Source: Eurosta solidaginis
Lineage: Eukaryota > Arthropoda > Insecta > Diptera > Tephritidae
Direction: 5' to 3'
NCBI RefSeq assembly: GCF_040869045.1
Contig: NC_090323.1
Coordinates: 157,686,426-157,750,425, forward strand
DNA length: 64,000 nucleotides
The notes under the pieces were generated by a model that had not been told where the DNA came from, did not search any database, and saw nothing but the letters and a program-made list of their open reading frames with translations. Below are positions 43,105 through 55,190 of the stretch, in pieces (position 1 is the first letter of the stretch; each line of letters opens with the position of its first letter). Both the position numbers and the translations under genes were made by a program.

Positions 43105-43958
43105 CAGCAGCGAACAGATAAATGGCAGCGGCAATTTTCGAATTTCGTCAATTGAATTCTTATTTTTCGATATTTTAAGAAAAAACTTATATGAATTTTT
43201 GGAAATAAAACTATGCAAACACGTTTTCGAAATAATTGGAAAATTTGAGAGAATTTTACGAAAAATTCGAACTTTTAATTAGAAGTTTTCTGAATTTTTT
43301 CGAGTATGGAATTTTGTAGCCGAATCGGTTTTGGTCTAATGGCGTTTTCTTTTCCAAAAATAGTGTCGCCCCGTTTCAAAGCTCTTTGGTAAGTTTGTGC
43401 ATTTTTTTTTTCACATAATATTTTCCACTGAATAAGAATAGGGGCACCATTACCTATAAATACAGCCATTTTGTAAAGCTCCAGGTGACCTAGTTCAAAG
43501 GTTAGAGTTTAAGAGCGCAACATGTGGGTAGCATTTTTCCAGAAAAGAAAATGCCCTAACAAAGTACAAGTAATAGGTCTCTTAAAATTGGCAGCGTTTT
43601 TCGACAAAAAAAGGCGTAAAGCTTTATTTTTTATATGAAAGAAAAACTGAGACACCCTTTGAAAAAAAATTCAAAAATCAGCACAAACTTTGAGAGACCT
43701 AATAAGTTGTACTTTGGGGGTCCAAACAACAAAACTGCATACTCTAAAAAATTCCGAAAACTAAATGAAAGGTTTTCAGATTTCGTAAAATTTCCACGAG
43801 TTTACGCATTTTTTCTAAAACGTTTCTGAGATTGGCTTCCATAGTTTCAGTTACGAAATTCACAGAAGTTTGTCTTCAAATATTGAAAAAAAAATAATAA
43901 TAATTCAATTGACGAAATTTGATAAAAATTGCCACACCTATTTTGGTGTTCACCGCTG
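43105..43958. mobile_element. Tc1/mariner-type MITE, about 850 bp
   Basis: The left end CAGCAGCGAACAGATAAATG, GCAGCGGCAATTTT, TTTCGTCAATTG is the inverse of the right end (CAATTGACGAAATTT, AAATTGCCAC, GTTCACCGCTG). TA lies on each side (43103-43104 and 43959-43960). The interior is AT-rich with no transposase. A relative is at 46948-47550. Confidence 0.75.
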
Positions 43959-43965
43959 TATACAC

Positions 43966-44354
43966 TTATGTGAATGAATTTATGAATATACATAAGTACT
44001 GGCCTTTGTCAAGTATAGGGTTCTACAGGAACTAAAATGAACTTTAAATTTGTATACTAAGAGTATTCGATTACTCATAAATAAATTTTGCAATGCCGCA
44101 GCGCATGCACCAGCAACAAAAAAAACAATAAAAAATGCCATTTTAGGAACATAAAGGAAAACAAAGCAAAACTTATTAAAAATCAGCAGAAATTCTATAC
44201 ATTGCGAACTTGCACTCAATGACTCAGTTGATAGTTTTTTTCACAAATATGTTTGGAAGACTTTACAAAAACGTAATCTTGGGTCGAGAACTATTCCAAA
44301 AAAAGAAGATGCCCTTCTTTCTAATATGAATTTTTTTTGCTTTCTCCTTTAGGG
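43966..44354. other. No gene seen
   Basis: AT-rich sequence with no supportable feature. Confidence 0.4.
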
Positions 44355-44600
44355 TTACCCCACACCACTAGACCAGTTCGCGACCATATATATCCGAGTA
44401 AACAAGAGCATATTCCTTGTATTCACATTGGCGACCAGATTCGGCATACGATATGACGACGGGCCCTTGTCTAGAAGCCTAAGCGATTGGTTCATGACTA
44501 ACATTCCCAGCAGAGGTGATAACACTCCGCCCGGGGAGTGGTCAAAATTATGAATTTCGTGACCTATTGCGAAGCAGTCCGCAATTGTATAGAAAGACAC
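44355..44600 (-). pseudogene. LINE reverse-transcriptase fragment (LOA/R1-like)
   Basis: The frame includes SPGGVLSPLLGMLVMNQSLR then LLDKGPSS, matching the RT motif PQGGVLSPLLWxLVxNxLLxxL. A trace of the YADD region is lost to mutation and LVANVNTRN follows. It resembles the region at 56990-57080. Confidence 0.6.
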
Positions 44601-45021
44601 CTAAACTATCTTTTTGCTTCTAAAGTTATTTGAGCAGGAAAGGCGTTCAGCTAATGCACACATACTTTTTGGGATACGAGCGTACGGTACTTGTTTCATT
44701 CTTGTGAATCCAATTAAGTTTATCTACAGTCATTTATTGGAGACAATTTAAACTTGAAAAGAATTGTACCGCCCATTTGATTTTGGTATCGGTGATCAAT
44801 TCTTATACTGTAGGCTTCGTTTATCCGATGGGAAGTGTGTGTCCAAAGACAGACATCGGTGAAGAATCCTGGCACTGACATGAGGTATCCTTAGTACTAC
44901 ATGATCGCTCCCGTTTCCTTCTTTATCAATTCCTGGACTATTTCTCCCATCGATAGGACTATTCCCAATATCTCTGGTTCGGTGAGACTCTTCTAGTATA
45001 GGCCGAGATTCGCGATGTACC

Positions 45022-45315
45022 TTATAATATTGCATTTGTATATTCGCTCTTTGCAGCTGCAGAAGGAGCAGTGAACTCTTCTAATCTATTGTAGCGATGA
45101 ATCGAGGATGAGAGCGGTTTATTCGGTTCATCCAACAACATGCTGGTCATGATACTAAAAAGCTCCGTTTTATAAATCGGCTTTTCGGCAGACATCTGCC
45201 TAAAGGGATTGCTACCATCAATTAGCGCCACAGTCATACACTGCGTTACAGCGTATTTTATTTTTTCGGAGAAAGTCGGCGTCTTGCTGTTGCATATCTT
45301 TTTTGGTCCAACCAC
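45022..45315 (-). pseudogene. Possible LINE ORF1 (gag-like) fragment
   Basis: The frame includes QCMTVALIDGSNPFRQMSAE then KTELFSIMTSML. This vaguely recalls the ORF1 segment of LOA-type elements (xALxDRSNPxGxMTxE). No zinc knuckles are visible. The assignment is tentative. Confidence 0.35.
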
Positions 45316-45630
45316 TTTATTCGTCCTCCTATTGTTGGCATATTGCGAGTATTCTCACCCTCTTTCTTACCTGCAGGTTGTGTAGACCTGCATATCTTTT
45401 CGATGCGACAAGGCTGCCTCGCGACCTTGTGTATGCCTATTATTCGCCTCATTCCGTCCGAAGACTATTTCTCCTCATACCGGCTGCAGTATCGAGGGAA
45501 TATTGTGCTGAAATTCGGCCTCTCGAGCCTATGTCAAGCGCTTACACAGTTTGGTTTACCATGGTCGCTACTTCGCACTCCAAAATCGCTTTTACTTATT
45601 TAATTACTTACTTAATTGGCGCTTAACCAT

Positions 45631-46190
45631 TTAAACGGTTATTGCCGTCCAACAAGGCGCGCCAGTCGCTCTCTCTCTCTCTACCAACGCGCGCCAATTG
45701 GTCACACCAAGGGAGTTTAAATCGTTTTCCACCTGGTTCTTCCAGCGGTGTGGGGGCCGCCCTCTACCTCTGCTTCCATAGGTTGATGTCTGCGTATAGC
45801 TCGTACAGCTCATCGTTAAATCTTATTCGGTACTAGCCATCGCCAACGCGTAGAGGTCCATAAATCTTTCGAAAAACTTTTCTCACGAACACTCCCCGAG
45901 CCGTTTCATCTGATGTTGTCATGGTCCATGCTTCTGCACCATATAGTAGGACGGGAACGATAAGTGACTTGTAGAGTATGATTTCCGTTTGCCGAGAGAA
46001 GACTTTACTTTTCAATTGCCTACCTAGTCCAAATTAGGGTTTATTGGCAAGAGTAATTCTTCGCTGGATTTCAGAGCTGATGTTGTTGCTAGTGTTGATG
46101 CTGGTTCCCAAATAAACGAAGTCTTTTACAAATTCGAAATTATGGCTGCAACAGTAGCGTGATTGCTAAGGCGCATATGCGCTGACTCTT
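45631..46190 (-). pseudogene. LINE 3' coding end (RTE-like family 2), fragment 1
   Basis: Read on the minus strand across frames: VYLGTSIN-like text, then KVFSRQTEIILYKSLIVPVL, LYGAEAWTMTTSDE and FRKIYGPLRVGDG, and later GRGRPPHRWKNQVENDL. This is the post-RT tail of RTE-like LINEs. It is a different family from the intact copy at 39457. Several stops and shifts. Confidence 0.7.
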
Positions 46191-46459
46191 TGCTAGATGA
46201 CAGCAGGTAAATCGCTTTTAGAACTTTAATATTCCCCGGCTTGCGACACTATTTGCCCTATTTTCACTCTTCTTGGTCTTCGTTATAATCTTCTAAGTCA
46301 TGAGTCTTGGTCATAGTGGGAAAACCTTTGCCACATCACAATGGTAAGGCCAAAGGCCATTGTTCCTTCCCGTGGCAGCCTTGTATCGCCATTAACTGTT
46401 AAAATACAGCCACCCCAACACCAATTAGCACGGTCCCCTTAACACAGTTACTTCATCAT

Positions 46460-46755
46460 CATCATTAATTGCCGATTAACAGTCTTTTGTAAAAAGTCTC
46501 GCCAGCTATCCCGAGAGCTGACGCCAACTGAGAGAAACCAGAGGGAGATGAAGTCTTCTCCCATCTGCCTCTCTCACCTCACGTAGCCTCGTACAGCTTA
46601 TACAGCTCATCATTACATCTCCGTCGATACTCGCCATCGGCATCAATGACAGGACCACAAATCATCCGAAAAAAAACCGTATAATGTGAGGCTTATAGAG
46701 CTTAATTTTTGCTCATCGAGAACACTTTTCAATTACCTAATCAGTCACTTCTAAC
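46460..46755 (-). pseudogene. LINE 3' coding end (RTE-like family 2), fragment 2
   Basis: The minus strand has ICGPVIDADGEYRRRCNDEL then YKLYEAT, parallel to the segment after FRKIYGP in fragment 1. Decayed. Confidence 0.55.
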
Positions 46756-46947
46756 TTACTAGGGAAAAATGGCGTTTGTAGAAGATCGGCTGTCTTTGTG
46801 CATCACTGCTTTAGGACAATGGCATTTGTATTTGATATCAATAGTACTCGTGAAGCTCTCGAATGAGACTATACGAGTACGAACAAATAGTTTGTATTAT
46901 TATTTATTTATCGTGGTTTTTTTTCAACAACTTCACAATAAATTATA

Positions 46948-47550
46948 CAACAGCGAACGGAAAAATAGCAGTGGCAATTTTTTTCAAATTTTGTGAAGTT
47001 AAACTCTTTTTTTAAGAAAAAGCTTCCACGGATTTTGTAACTGAAACTTTGCAAACCAAAAAAGAAAATTTTATAAAAATGTCAAACTTTTTATTTGGAG
47101 TTCTCTGAATTTATGTGAGTATGCAGTTGTTTAGTCTAATAAATTTTAGTCTAACAAATATAAGTTACAGATCTCTCAAAGTTCGCATTAATTTTTGACA
47201 ATTTTTTTCCGGATGCTGTTTCAGATTTTCTTCCCTATTTCACGCTTTATATGCAGGAAAATCTTAAATACCCTTCGAAAAAAAATACCAAAAATTAAGG
47301 CGAGTTTGGAGAGAACTCTTACTTGTACTTTGTCAGACTAAAACTGCATACTTAAAATAATGCAGAGAACTCCAAATAAAAGAACAAAAACTTTCGTAAA
47401 ATTTTCCCAAATTTTCGAAAATATTTTTGAGATTAGATTCAGTTACAAAGTTTATAGAATTTTTTTTTAATATCGAAAATAAAATATATTAGAATTTAAT
47501 TGACGAAATTTGTACAAAAAATGCCACTGCTAATTTTCTGTTCGCTGCTA
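46948..47550. mobile_element. Tc1/mariner-type MITE, about 600 bp
   Basis: The left end CAACAGCGAACGGAAAAATA, GCAGTGGCAATTTTT is the inverse of the right end (AAAAAATGCCACTGC, TAATTTTCTGTTCGCTGCT). TA precedes the left end; the right end reads TATG, so one flank has mutated. It shares its ends with the MITE at 43105. Confidence 0.75.
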
Positions 47551-48185
47551 TGCATTTGAACATACACACCCAATAATTCTCATGTAGATCTCTCTACGTA
47601 GTAAGTTGTTTGAAACTGAATTCAAGCTAAGTAGCATAGAAAGTAGTATTTTTAACAGTGGGATGTCTTATGACAATCAATAGATTTAGTTGAAAAAGTG
47701 CGAGTACAGGCGTTAAACCGGAAAGAGTTGGAGCCCAATGTTGGGCTTCCATACTTCTGTTAACAGAAATATCTAACTACGAAAATCAGTTTAATCTCTA
47801 GAATCTCATTACTTTACGGATATATCCGATTTTTATGGATCTAGACGTTTTCGAATAGAAATGTCTAGTTATTAACTAATACTTTTACGGAGTAGTTTGA
47901 TACTTCACAATACATACAAGTGATAAACTAACCTGCGGTCGAGACAACATGACGTCGGATTGTATGAATGAGTGTAAAATTTGTAACTCAATTACTGAAA
48001 AGCAGTAGGAAATAACAAGCGTTTGCAAATATTAGCATACTTGTTGACTTTCGAGTACAAAATGCATACATAAGTACAAGTGTCATATGCACTCAAGATA
48101 ACTAAATATTGCAAGCGCGTAATATTAATGAAAAAAAAACAACAAAAGTAATATGCAGATGTTTAAGATAAATCGAATATTTCAC
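47551..48185. other. No gene seen
   Basis: Ordinary AT-rich intergenic sequence. Confidence 0.4.
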
Positions 48186-48619
48186 CATCTTCCCCCCTTC
48201 TGGACCAGAATAGATTGGTATTGAAAATGAGCGAAATCGGACGATAACCACGCCCACTTTCCCGATATCAAAAATTTAGAAAAATTGGAAAAATGAGAAA
48301 ATTCAAAAACTACTACCACTAAGCTAATCAAATGTGGTAGGTAGATTGGTTTTATGACGCAAAACATAGATTCCAAAAAAATTTGGAATATGGGGCTTGG
48401 CACCACACACTTTAAAAGAAGAAAATTTGGAAGTTTAAAAAGCCGTAAATCAAAAGCCGTTAAAGATATCACATTGAAATTTAGCAGAGACACTATCCTT
48501 GCTATATAGACTGAGTGAAGACAATCAAAATTAGTTAAAGACCACGCCCACAACAGCGTTACAAGTGCACAGCTGGGTTTTTAATGTTCACTTTCAACCG
48601 AACTTCGACTTTCTTGTTA
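48186..48619 (+). mobile_element. DINE-1/HINE-like fragment, copy G
   Basis: CCAGAATAGATTGGTATTGA, GAACCACGCCCACTTT-like sequence and the end GTTCACTTTCAACCGAACTT then CTTTCTTGTTA are a diverged 3' half of the family, in plus orientation. Confidence 0.6.
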
Positions 48620-48834
48620 CATTTAAAACTGGTTAAACCCAACATTGGATACCTAGTTATGAGTTTTGATGGAACTCCCCCACCCCCACGTCATGGGGCA
48701 TCCAATCACCCATAAAAAATTGGATCAAATCCTTCGACGCATTTACATCCCCGGGTCCTATAACATCTTTTCTGCAGAACTACAAATGACAAGTGACATT
48801 CTCTATCTATAAAGCTTGTCTTAGGCTCAACCAC

Positions 48835-49080
48835 TTTCAATAAATGGAGGAGTGACATAATGTCAACGGCCATAACGTGAATTGACCTTATGACCACTTC
48901 AAATGGCCACAGTCAGTTAAAGGTGTGACCATAAAAAAATTATACAATGATATTGACATTATGGCCATTCTGCGTTTTGGTCATAAAATCCAATTGAAAA
49001 GGGCATAAGTCAATTGAAGGCTAATTGATCTTAGGGTCATAACGTCAATTGACCTTACGTCATTCTCAATAATTATGCGC
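48835..49080. repeat. TTATGACCA-rich repeat (copy 2)
   Basis: GACATAATGTCAACGGCCAT, TTGACCTTATGACCACTTC, GGTCATAAAATCCAATTG and GGGTCATAACGTCAATTGAC recur in both orientations, matching copy 1 at 27560-27775 in reverse. Confidence 0.55.
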
Positions 49081-49315
49081 CAAGGCAAAAGGAAGTATTC
49101 ATACTTAACTGTCCTCAGATTTACGTCCCTTTTCGTCAAAACTCAAGAGACTCCAGTATGTGCATATAAGAAATAATCTTCACATTCACATCCTTCCCAA
49201 CTCGGAATACGCTGCGTTCGATAAAATCGCAAAGATAGAGCAAGCAATTGCTTTCAAGGGCTCTTGACGAGGTACTGCAGAACGCATCCAAGTTCGTGAG
49301 GGACTAAAAATATAC

Positions 49316-49485
49316 ACTGAGAGCTCTTTATGGCAGAAATGCACTCGGAGGGGCGACTCCGCTTAGAAATTTTTTCTTCTAATTGAAAACTTGTTTCTAA
49401 AATGTTGATGTTGCTTTTCCAGGGGCGTTAGGCCAGGATCTACGGTGTAGATCGTGAAGCACGCTACACACCACGGTGGCCGCCG
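49316..49485 (-). repeat. tRNA-derived SINE fragment (copy 3)
   Basis: It has GCAGAAATGCACTCGGAG, CTTCTAATTGAAAAC, TTGATGTTGCTTTTCCAGG and CACACCACGGTGGCCGCC. Only the 5' (tRNA) half remains. Confidence 0.7.
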
Positions 49486-51125
49486 TGAAAGTTCTATTCA
49501 CCAGGTGCTACAAAATACAATAAGTGCTATAAAAAATAAAATGGTCAAACGATTAAAATTACTGACTTCAACCTGCTTTAGCTATCAACTGATAATGGAT
49601 CAGTGAAAACTACCCCCGGTTCGGAATAAACGCATAATACACACATATATCCATATACGAACATTCAATTTGACAATACCTGCTCATGCAACTACGTATT
49701 ATAATTATAAGACAAACAACAACAACAGGTCAGAACGAAAAATTATACCACAAAGTCTCCTTCTGTTGGACCTACATATATGATTCGTAAGCTGCAAGCA
49801 AGATTTAGCCATGTCATTATGCTGGGACCATTTCCGAAAACTAACGTAAACTAGATTAGGCTACACCTAGAGTATGCTTTAATAGTCCAAGAGTCCACTT
49901 TGGACTCTGAGTCCACGGCCATCTTTACGGATGCCTTTAAACTTAATGACAAAGGAGGTCACTCGTCCCCCGTGACAATTTACTCTAGTAGTCACTTTTT
50001 AATCATTATTAAACCGCTGTAAAGCCTCCAAGGAGATGGAAACGGCTTCAGGAAGGTGAATAAATTTTCACAAAGTGCATCACATGCCAGAAATATACAC
50101 GGAATGCTTGCCAAACCACTGCCTAGGGGCGCCCCTACTTAGAAAAACTATTCCATATTCAATTCAATAACTTTTTTTCTAAAATTTTAATGTAGAAGCA
50201 CGCTACCACAGCGACCGCCGTGACTTAAATAAATGATATTTGGAATATGAGTTCGGATCTAAGCCATTTTGGATGGTGGGTAGAGTCACCGCCTCCTTCC
50301 TGGATTTTTTTTAAATGATCACAACTCTAAGCCAATTCGACTTAGACCAATAACATTTGCTATCTAAGTCACTAGGAAAACTGGGCAGTGTAGAAGTTAA
50401 TACTCTCCTCTTTCCTGGTATTAAAATGGTCAAAAACTTTGCGTCATTTAAGCTCTTATTTATGTACATAAATAAAATATATACTATTTAAATATTCTTT
50501 AGACAAAGTATTCTTGTTAAACATAATAGTGCGAAGTTCCCTGAAATGATGGCCATTTCGTTTTAATATTTTGTGATTAATCCTTATATACATAATGTTC
50601 TGTTTCGCATGAATTTAAACTCATCGCACAATTATTTAAATTACGCTATTCTTAGGAAATGAGTTCAATATCATAAAGAAAGTCTACACAAGCGCTATCA
50701 TCTCCAAAAACAAAATAATCATATCAAGAGCAGGTAGGTAAATATGATGAATGATTTCGGAGATAACTGCTTGCCACTGGCATTGTTGTATTCTGAATTT
50801 AAAATCACATGCAACAGAAAAAACGCAAAAATCAGAAACTAGACGAGACGAGACTTCAAGATACAAATCAAGGTTACCCTCAATAAGGCGAAGAACATAT
50901 CATTTTATTGTAAATTAAAGTTATTCTAGAAGTCAAGAAAATGGCAACGTGAAACGCGCTGTCAAAGAAGAGAATAGAATAATAACAACAAAAGATAAAA
51001 TTATAAATACGTTATATGTATGTACATGCAAGATCATTGTGAAGTGCATACATTGTGTTGCTAAACCAACATTGGGGTTGCCGATTTTGGCGAATTATTT
51101 GAAGAAAATTTAACAAACAATAAAA
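49486..51125 (-). other. Intergenic sequence with one SINE fragment at 50080-50222
   Basis: The SINE fragment shows CCAGAAATATACACGGAATG, CTTGCCAAACCACTGCC and AGCACGCTACCACAGC (minus orientation). Nothing else in this stretch could be assigned. Confidence 0.5.
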
Positions 51126-51129
51126 AATC

Positions 51130-51437
51130 ATGAGCCGGACCCGTGCGCATCTTGCGCAACCAATCGAAGTCTCGTTATCAAATATCAACAGAAATCAGCT
51201 GTTCTATCAATCAATTAAAACTTACAGCTTGCGCTGCCTTCTAGCGTATGGGAGCAATTGCCGGTAATGCAGTGCAAATATTCACAATAGTACCATAGTA
51301 CAAATATATTTCTTTGGGTGCTCACAATCGTTTATTTTTAACAAATTATTTTAAGAAATATAGCTAAACAAAAGCACTACGACCAAAATTGCCCAAAGCT
51401 CGCTAATAGCCCGAATCTCCATCTTTACAACCAAAAC
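51130..51437. repeat. 300-bp dispersed repeat (copy 1)
   Basis: It is nearly identical to 54893-55190: GCGCATCTTGCGCAACCAAT, AACAGAAATCAGCTGTT, TTCTTTGGGTGCTCACAATC, AAAAGCACTACGACCAAAAT, GCCCGAATCTCCATCTTTAC. No terminal repeats or ORF; family unknown. Confidence 0.75.
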
Positions 51438-51960
51438 TTTACTTATAGATTTGGATTCCAAATAAGAGCGAAAAAGGGAGCCGTACATAAGAACAGCAAT
51501 TAGAAATAATATATATGATAATTTACATCACTGATACATATTTCATAGAACTGCTAGTCACCAGAAATAACGCCCGCAACATAAACTTCGCAACAGACGG
51601 ATTGTTTTAAGTCCAAGGCAAACTTCTGTATAAAACGAAAGCCGCGACCTTGTAACCGATGTCCAGAGTGTACTTAGAATATGGAGGAAATACTTCTCCG
51701 CTCTCCTAAATGGAGGCAGCGATGTACCGTCCAGGGATGAAGAATAGGATTCCGCAATCTATGATAATGGATTTAATGTCCCCCCCACAGGATTATAACG
51801 AAGTTAGACGTTAAGGCTCCAGTCCACAAAAAAGCGTGTCCCTGTAAACTTCGCCAACTATCGCGGATACGGCTGGGCAAATTGACTTCGAGCAACACCA
51901 TCATTCTTTAATTTGATGCTGGAGAAAATTATACTAACTGCAGAGGATGACTAGGGGAAT
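51438..51960. other. No gene seen
   Basis: It may contain decayed coding sequence of the LINE fragment that follows, but no motif is readable. Confidence 0.35.
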
Positions 51961-52480
51961 CAGCTGCTGTCAACCACGCCAGTATTGGTAGCCATAATTG
52001 CGAAATAGTAAAGAACTTCGTTTACTTGGGAACCAGCATTAACACAAACAACATCAGCATTGAAATCCAGAGAAGAATAAAGTTTCCTCGTCAAACGAAA
52101 ATCATGATTCACAAGTCACTTATCGTATCCGTCCTGCTATATGGTGCAGTATCATGCACCATGACAAAATCAGATGAGGCGGCTCTGGCATCGTAAGAAA
52201 GAAAAGTCTTCGAAAGATTTACAAACCTCTGCGCGTTGGGGACGGCGAGTACTGAAGAAGATTTAATGATGAGCTGTACGAGCTTGATGCAGACGTCAGC
52301 ATATGAATGAAAAATTACGCTCCGGCTAAGAAAGTATTTTTATCGGAACCCGCTTATGGAAGCAGAGGAAGAGAGTAGCGTCCCCTACTCCGCTTGAAAA
52401 ACAAGTTGGAAAAAGATTTAAATAAATTTTTTTGGTGTGACCAATTGGCCGCAGTTACACCAACAAGAAGCGACTGTTTC
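51961..52480 (+). pseudogene. LINE 3' coding end (RTE-like family 2), fragment 3
   Basis: Across frames it has KNFVYLGTSINTNNI, FPRQTKIMIHKSLIVSVLLY and GAVSCTMTKSDE, then IYKPLRVGDGEY. This parallels 45631-46190 in the opposite orientation. Stops and shifts are present. Confidence 0.68.
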
Positions 52481-53500
52481 ATTTGCTGGTTCTAGTTTAA
52501 ATTATGACGAACGGTTCTATTTTCATTATGGTAGAGGAATATTGATGACTAATTTAAATTAGGCAAAATCAGTGATAGCAGCTGTCTATATATCTTATAG
52601 AATAAAATCGATAAATATAGACTTATCTTTCTTTTCTAGAAAAAATATTAGCCTTATGTTGCTCTCTTAAATTCTAACTTTTGTGCCTGGTCACCGGGTG
52701 CTATGTGAGAGGGCTCTATTTTTGGGTAATGAGGGTTTCATTTTCTGGTTCAGTGGAGTGATGTAGCGAAGTGAATAAACAACCTCACAGGAGACCTGGG
52801 AGGGACCATCAAAGCGACCTAAGAAAAGAAAACGCTATTAATGTAATAGCTCCGCACAGAAGGCAAGAGGCCGAAGTATGCGAAAACTTTTAGTTTATGA
52901 TGCCATGCCATTCAAAACTATTATTATTATTACTAGACCTTAATCCTGAATTGTCTGAACTGCTTTGTTTCTCAGTTACTTATGGTTTTTGTTTTGGGAG
53001 CCTTTGTGAGTCCACAGAAGGCCTCTGGACTATAGAATACTGCTAAAACATCTGCTTGGCTAGGTAGTCTGCCTGTTAATTACCTGCATGTCCCTGTGGC
53101 ATTACGTTAATCATAATTTGGCCCTGAATATAAAAATGAACCACAAAGAGATATTTGCAATATTAAATAAATACTGGATTATCCTCAGGTCTTTCTTCAA
53201 TTGAATTTTGTCATAATTACTTAACTTTTTTTACTTTTCCCACCATACATACACTTTTGGATCACCATAATGAACAGATGCATACACGATTACATTGAAT
53301 TAATGGCAGACCGACAAGTTTTAAAAGATACGAGACCAAATTAATGCAATATGTTAAAATAAACATACAAAGCAGCATGAATATGCATACATATGTACAT
53401 ACATTCATACAAAAATAGTAGTTGTGAAAATGTTTGTAAATACAACAAAAGATCAAACCACAACGTCAACAACAAATTGCAAGGCATACAAAAATTCATA
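52481..53500. other. No gene seen
   Basis: Intergenic sequence with no supportable feature. Confidence 0.4.
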
Positions 53501-53649
53501 AAAACAAGTAAGGAAGTCTACGTTCGGGTGAAACAGAACATTACATACCCAGCTGTACACTTGCAATGCTGTTGTTATTTGTTTTGTGTGCTTAAGAGTG
53601 TTACAAGGCTGCGCAATAAACATATACATATGGTTCTATTCTGAACTAA

Positions 53650-54594
53650 TTATACCTTTCATGAAAATGAAATGGTATATTAATTTCGTCACGAAACCCA
53701 AAATTGTAAGTCCTTAAAGGAAAATAGATAGACCCACCATTAAGTATACCGAAATAATCAGGATGAAGAGCTGAGTTGATTTAGCCATGTCCGTCTGTCT
53801 AGTTTGTATGCAAACTAGTCCCTCAATTTTTGAGATATCTTGATAAAATTTGGTGAGCGGGTGTATTTGGGTGTCCGATTAGACATTTGTCGGAACCGGC
53901 CGGATCTGACCACTATAGCATATATCCTCCATACAACCGATTTTTCAGAAAAAGAGGATTTTTGTCATATCTTACTCATTTTAACAGATTGAAGCTTCAA
54001 ACTTCGCCATATAATTTCGTATATTGCACATATTGTTGCCTGAAAAAATTGATGAGATCGGTGGTATATATAGTATATATCCCCCACAACCGATTGTTCA
54101 GATAAGAAACTTTTCGTAATTACTGCCCTATTTTAAGAGCTAGAGGCTTCAAATTTCACCGAATGCTTACGTATATAGCATATATTGTTGTCTGAAAAAA
54201 CCATAGAGATCGCTGGTATATATATTATATACCCCATCTAAACTGTAATTTTTGCCCCTTTTTTACGGCTAGAAGCTTCAAAATTCATCAAATTTCATCA
54301 AATAGTTACGTTTACGTCATATATTTTTGAAATACCTGATTCGTAGTCATACGTTTTACACGCAGACCACAAAAAACCTGAAACTTTGCATCCTCACACA
54401 AAGTACCTACCTGTTTTTTTATTTTTTATTTATCTTAAAAATCGTTTAGGTATGTAGATCTGTTCACTATATATTTCTTATCTTATACATCCGATTATTC
54501 AGAGATTACGAACGGGATAAGATTATTGTTCGGCCCCATTCATGAAAGGTATGAAGTCTTCGGCACAGCCGAAGACAGTCCCATTCTTACTTGT
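53650..54594 (+). mobile_element. DINE-1-like element, second family, nested
   Basis: It starts TATACCTTTCATGAAAATGA, has AGCCATGTCCGTCTGTCT, and ends CATGAAAGGTATGAAGTC, the hairpin GTCTTCGGCACAGCCGAAGAC, then ATTCTTACTTGTT. The CTTACTTGTT end after a hairpin is as in Drosophila DINE-1. Related sequence is at 63042-63505. Confidence 0.75.
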
Positions 54595-54892
54595 TTTCTT
54601 CGAGTTATGGCTCCCGAAACATAGAAAATTGCTTAGTCATAAAAGGGGCAGTGGCACGCCCATTTTTTAAAATTTGAAATTTTTCCTATTTATTGTTATA
54701 AATCCACTTGGGAAATGAAATACCAATGATATAAAGCTCTTTTTTGCAAAGATATAGCTTGTTTTATTCGTCTACGACCCTTTTAAAAATCTTTTATATA
54801 AAAGTGGGCGTGGTCCTTAGCCGATTTCGTTAATTTTTCTTCAAATCATTCCTTATAGTAAAGGCAACCTCCGATTAACGATTTTTTTAACG

Positions 54893-55190
54893 AGCCGCAT
54901 CTTGCGCAACCAATATAAAAGTCTCTTATCAAATATCAACAGAAATCAGCTGTTTTATCAATCAATTAAAACTTACAGCTTGCACTGCCATCTAGCGTAG
55001 TAGCAACAACCGGTAATGCATTCCAAATATTCACATTGGTGCCATAGTACAAATAGATTTCTTTGTTTGCTCACAATCGTTTATTTTTAACAAATTATTT
55101 TAAGAAAATATAGCTAAACAAAAGCACTAAGACCAAAATTGCCCAAAGCTCGGTAATAGCCCGAATCTCCATCTTTACAACTAAAAATTA
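54893..55190. repeat. 300-bp dispersed repeat (copy 2), nested in copy F
   Basis: It matches 51130-51437 closely, with small changes (GCACTGCCATCTAGCG; AAGCACTAAGACC). It interrupts the DINE-like sequence between ATTAACGATTTTTTT and TGATTTTATCGCAAGTG. Confidence 0.75.
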
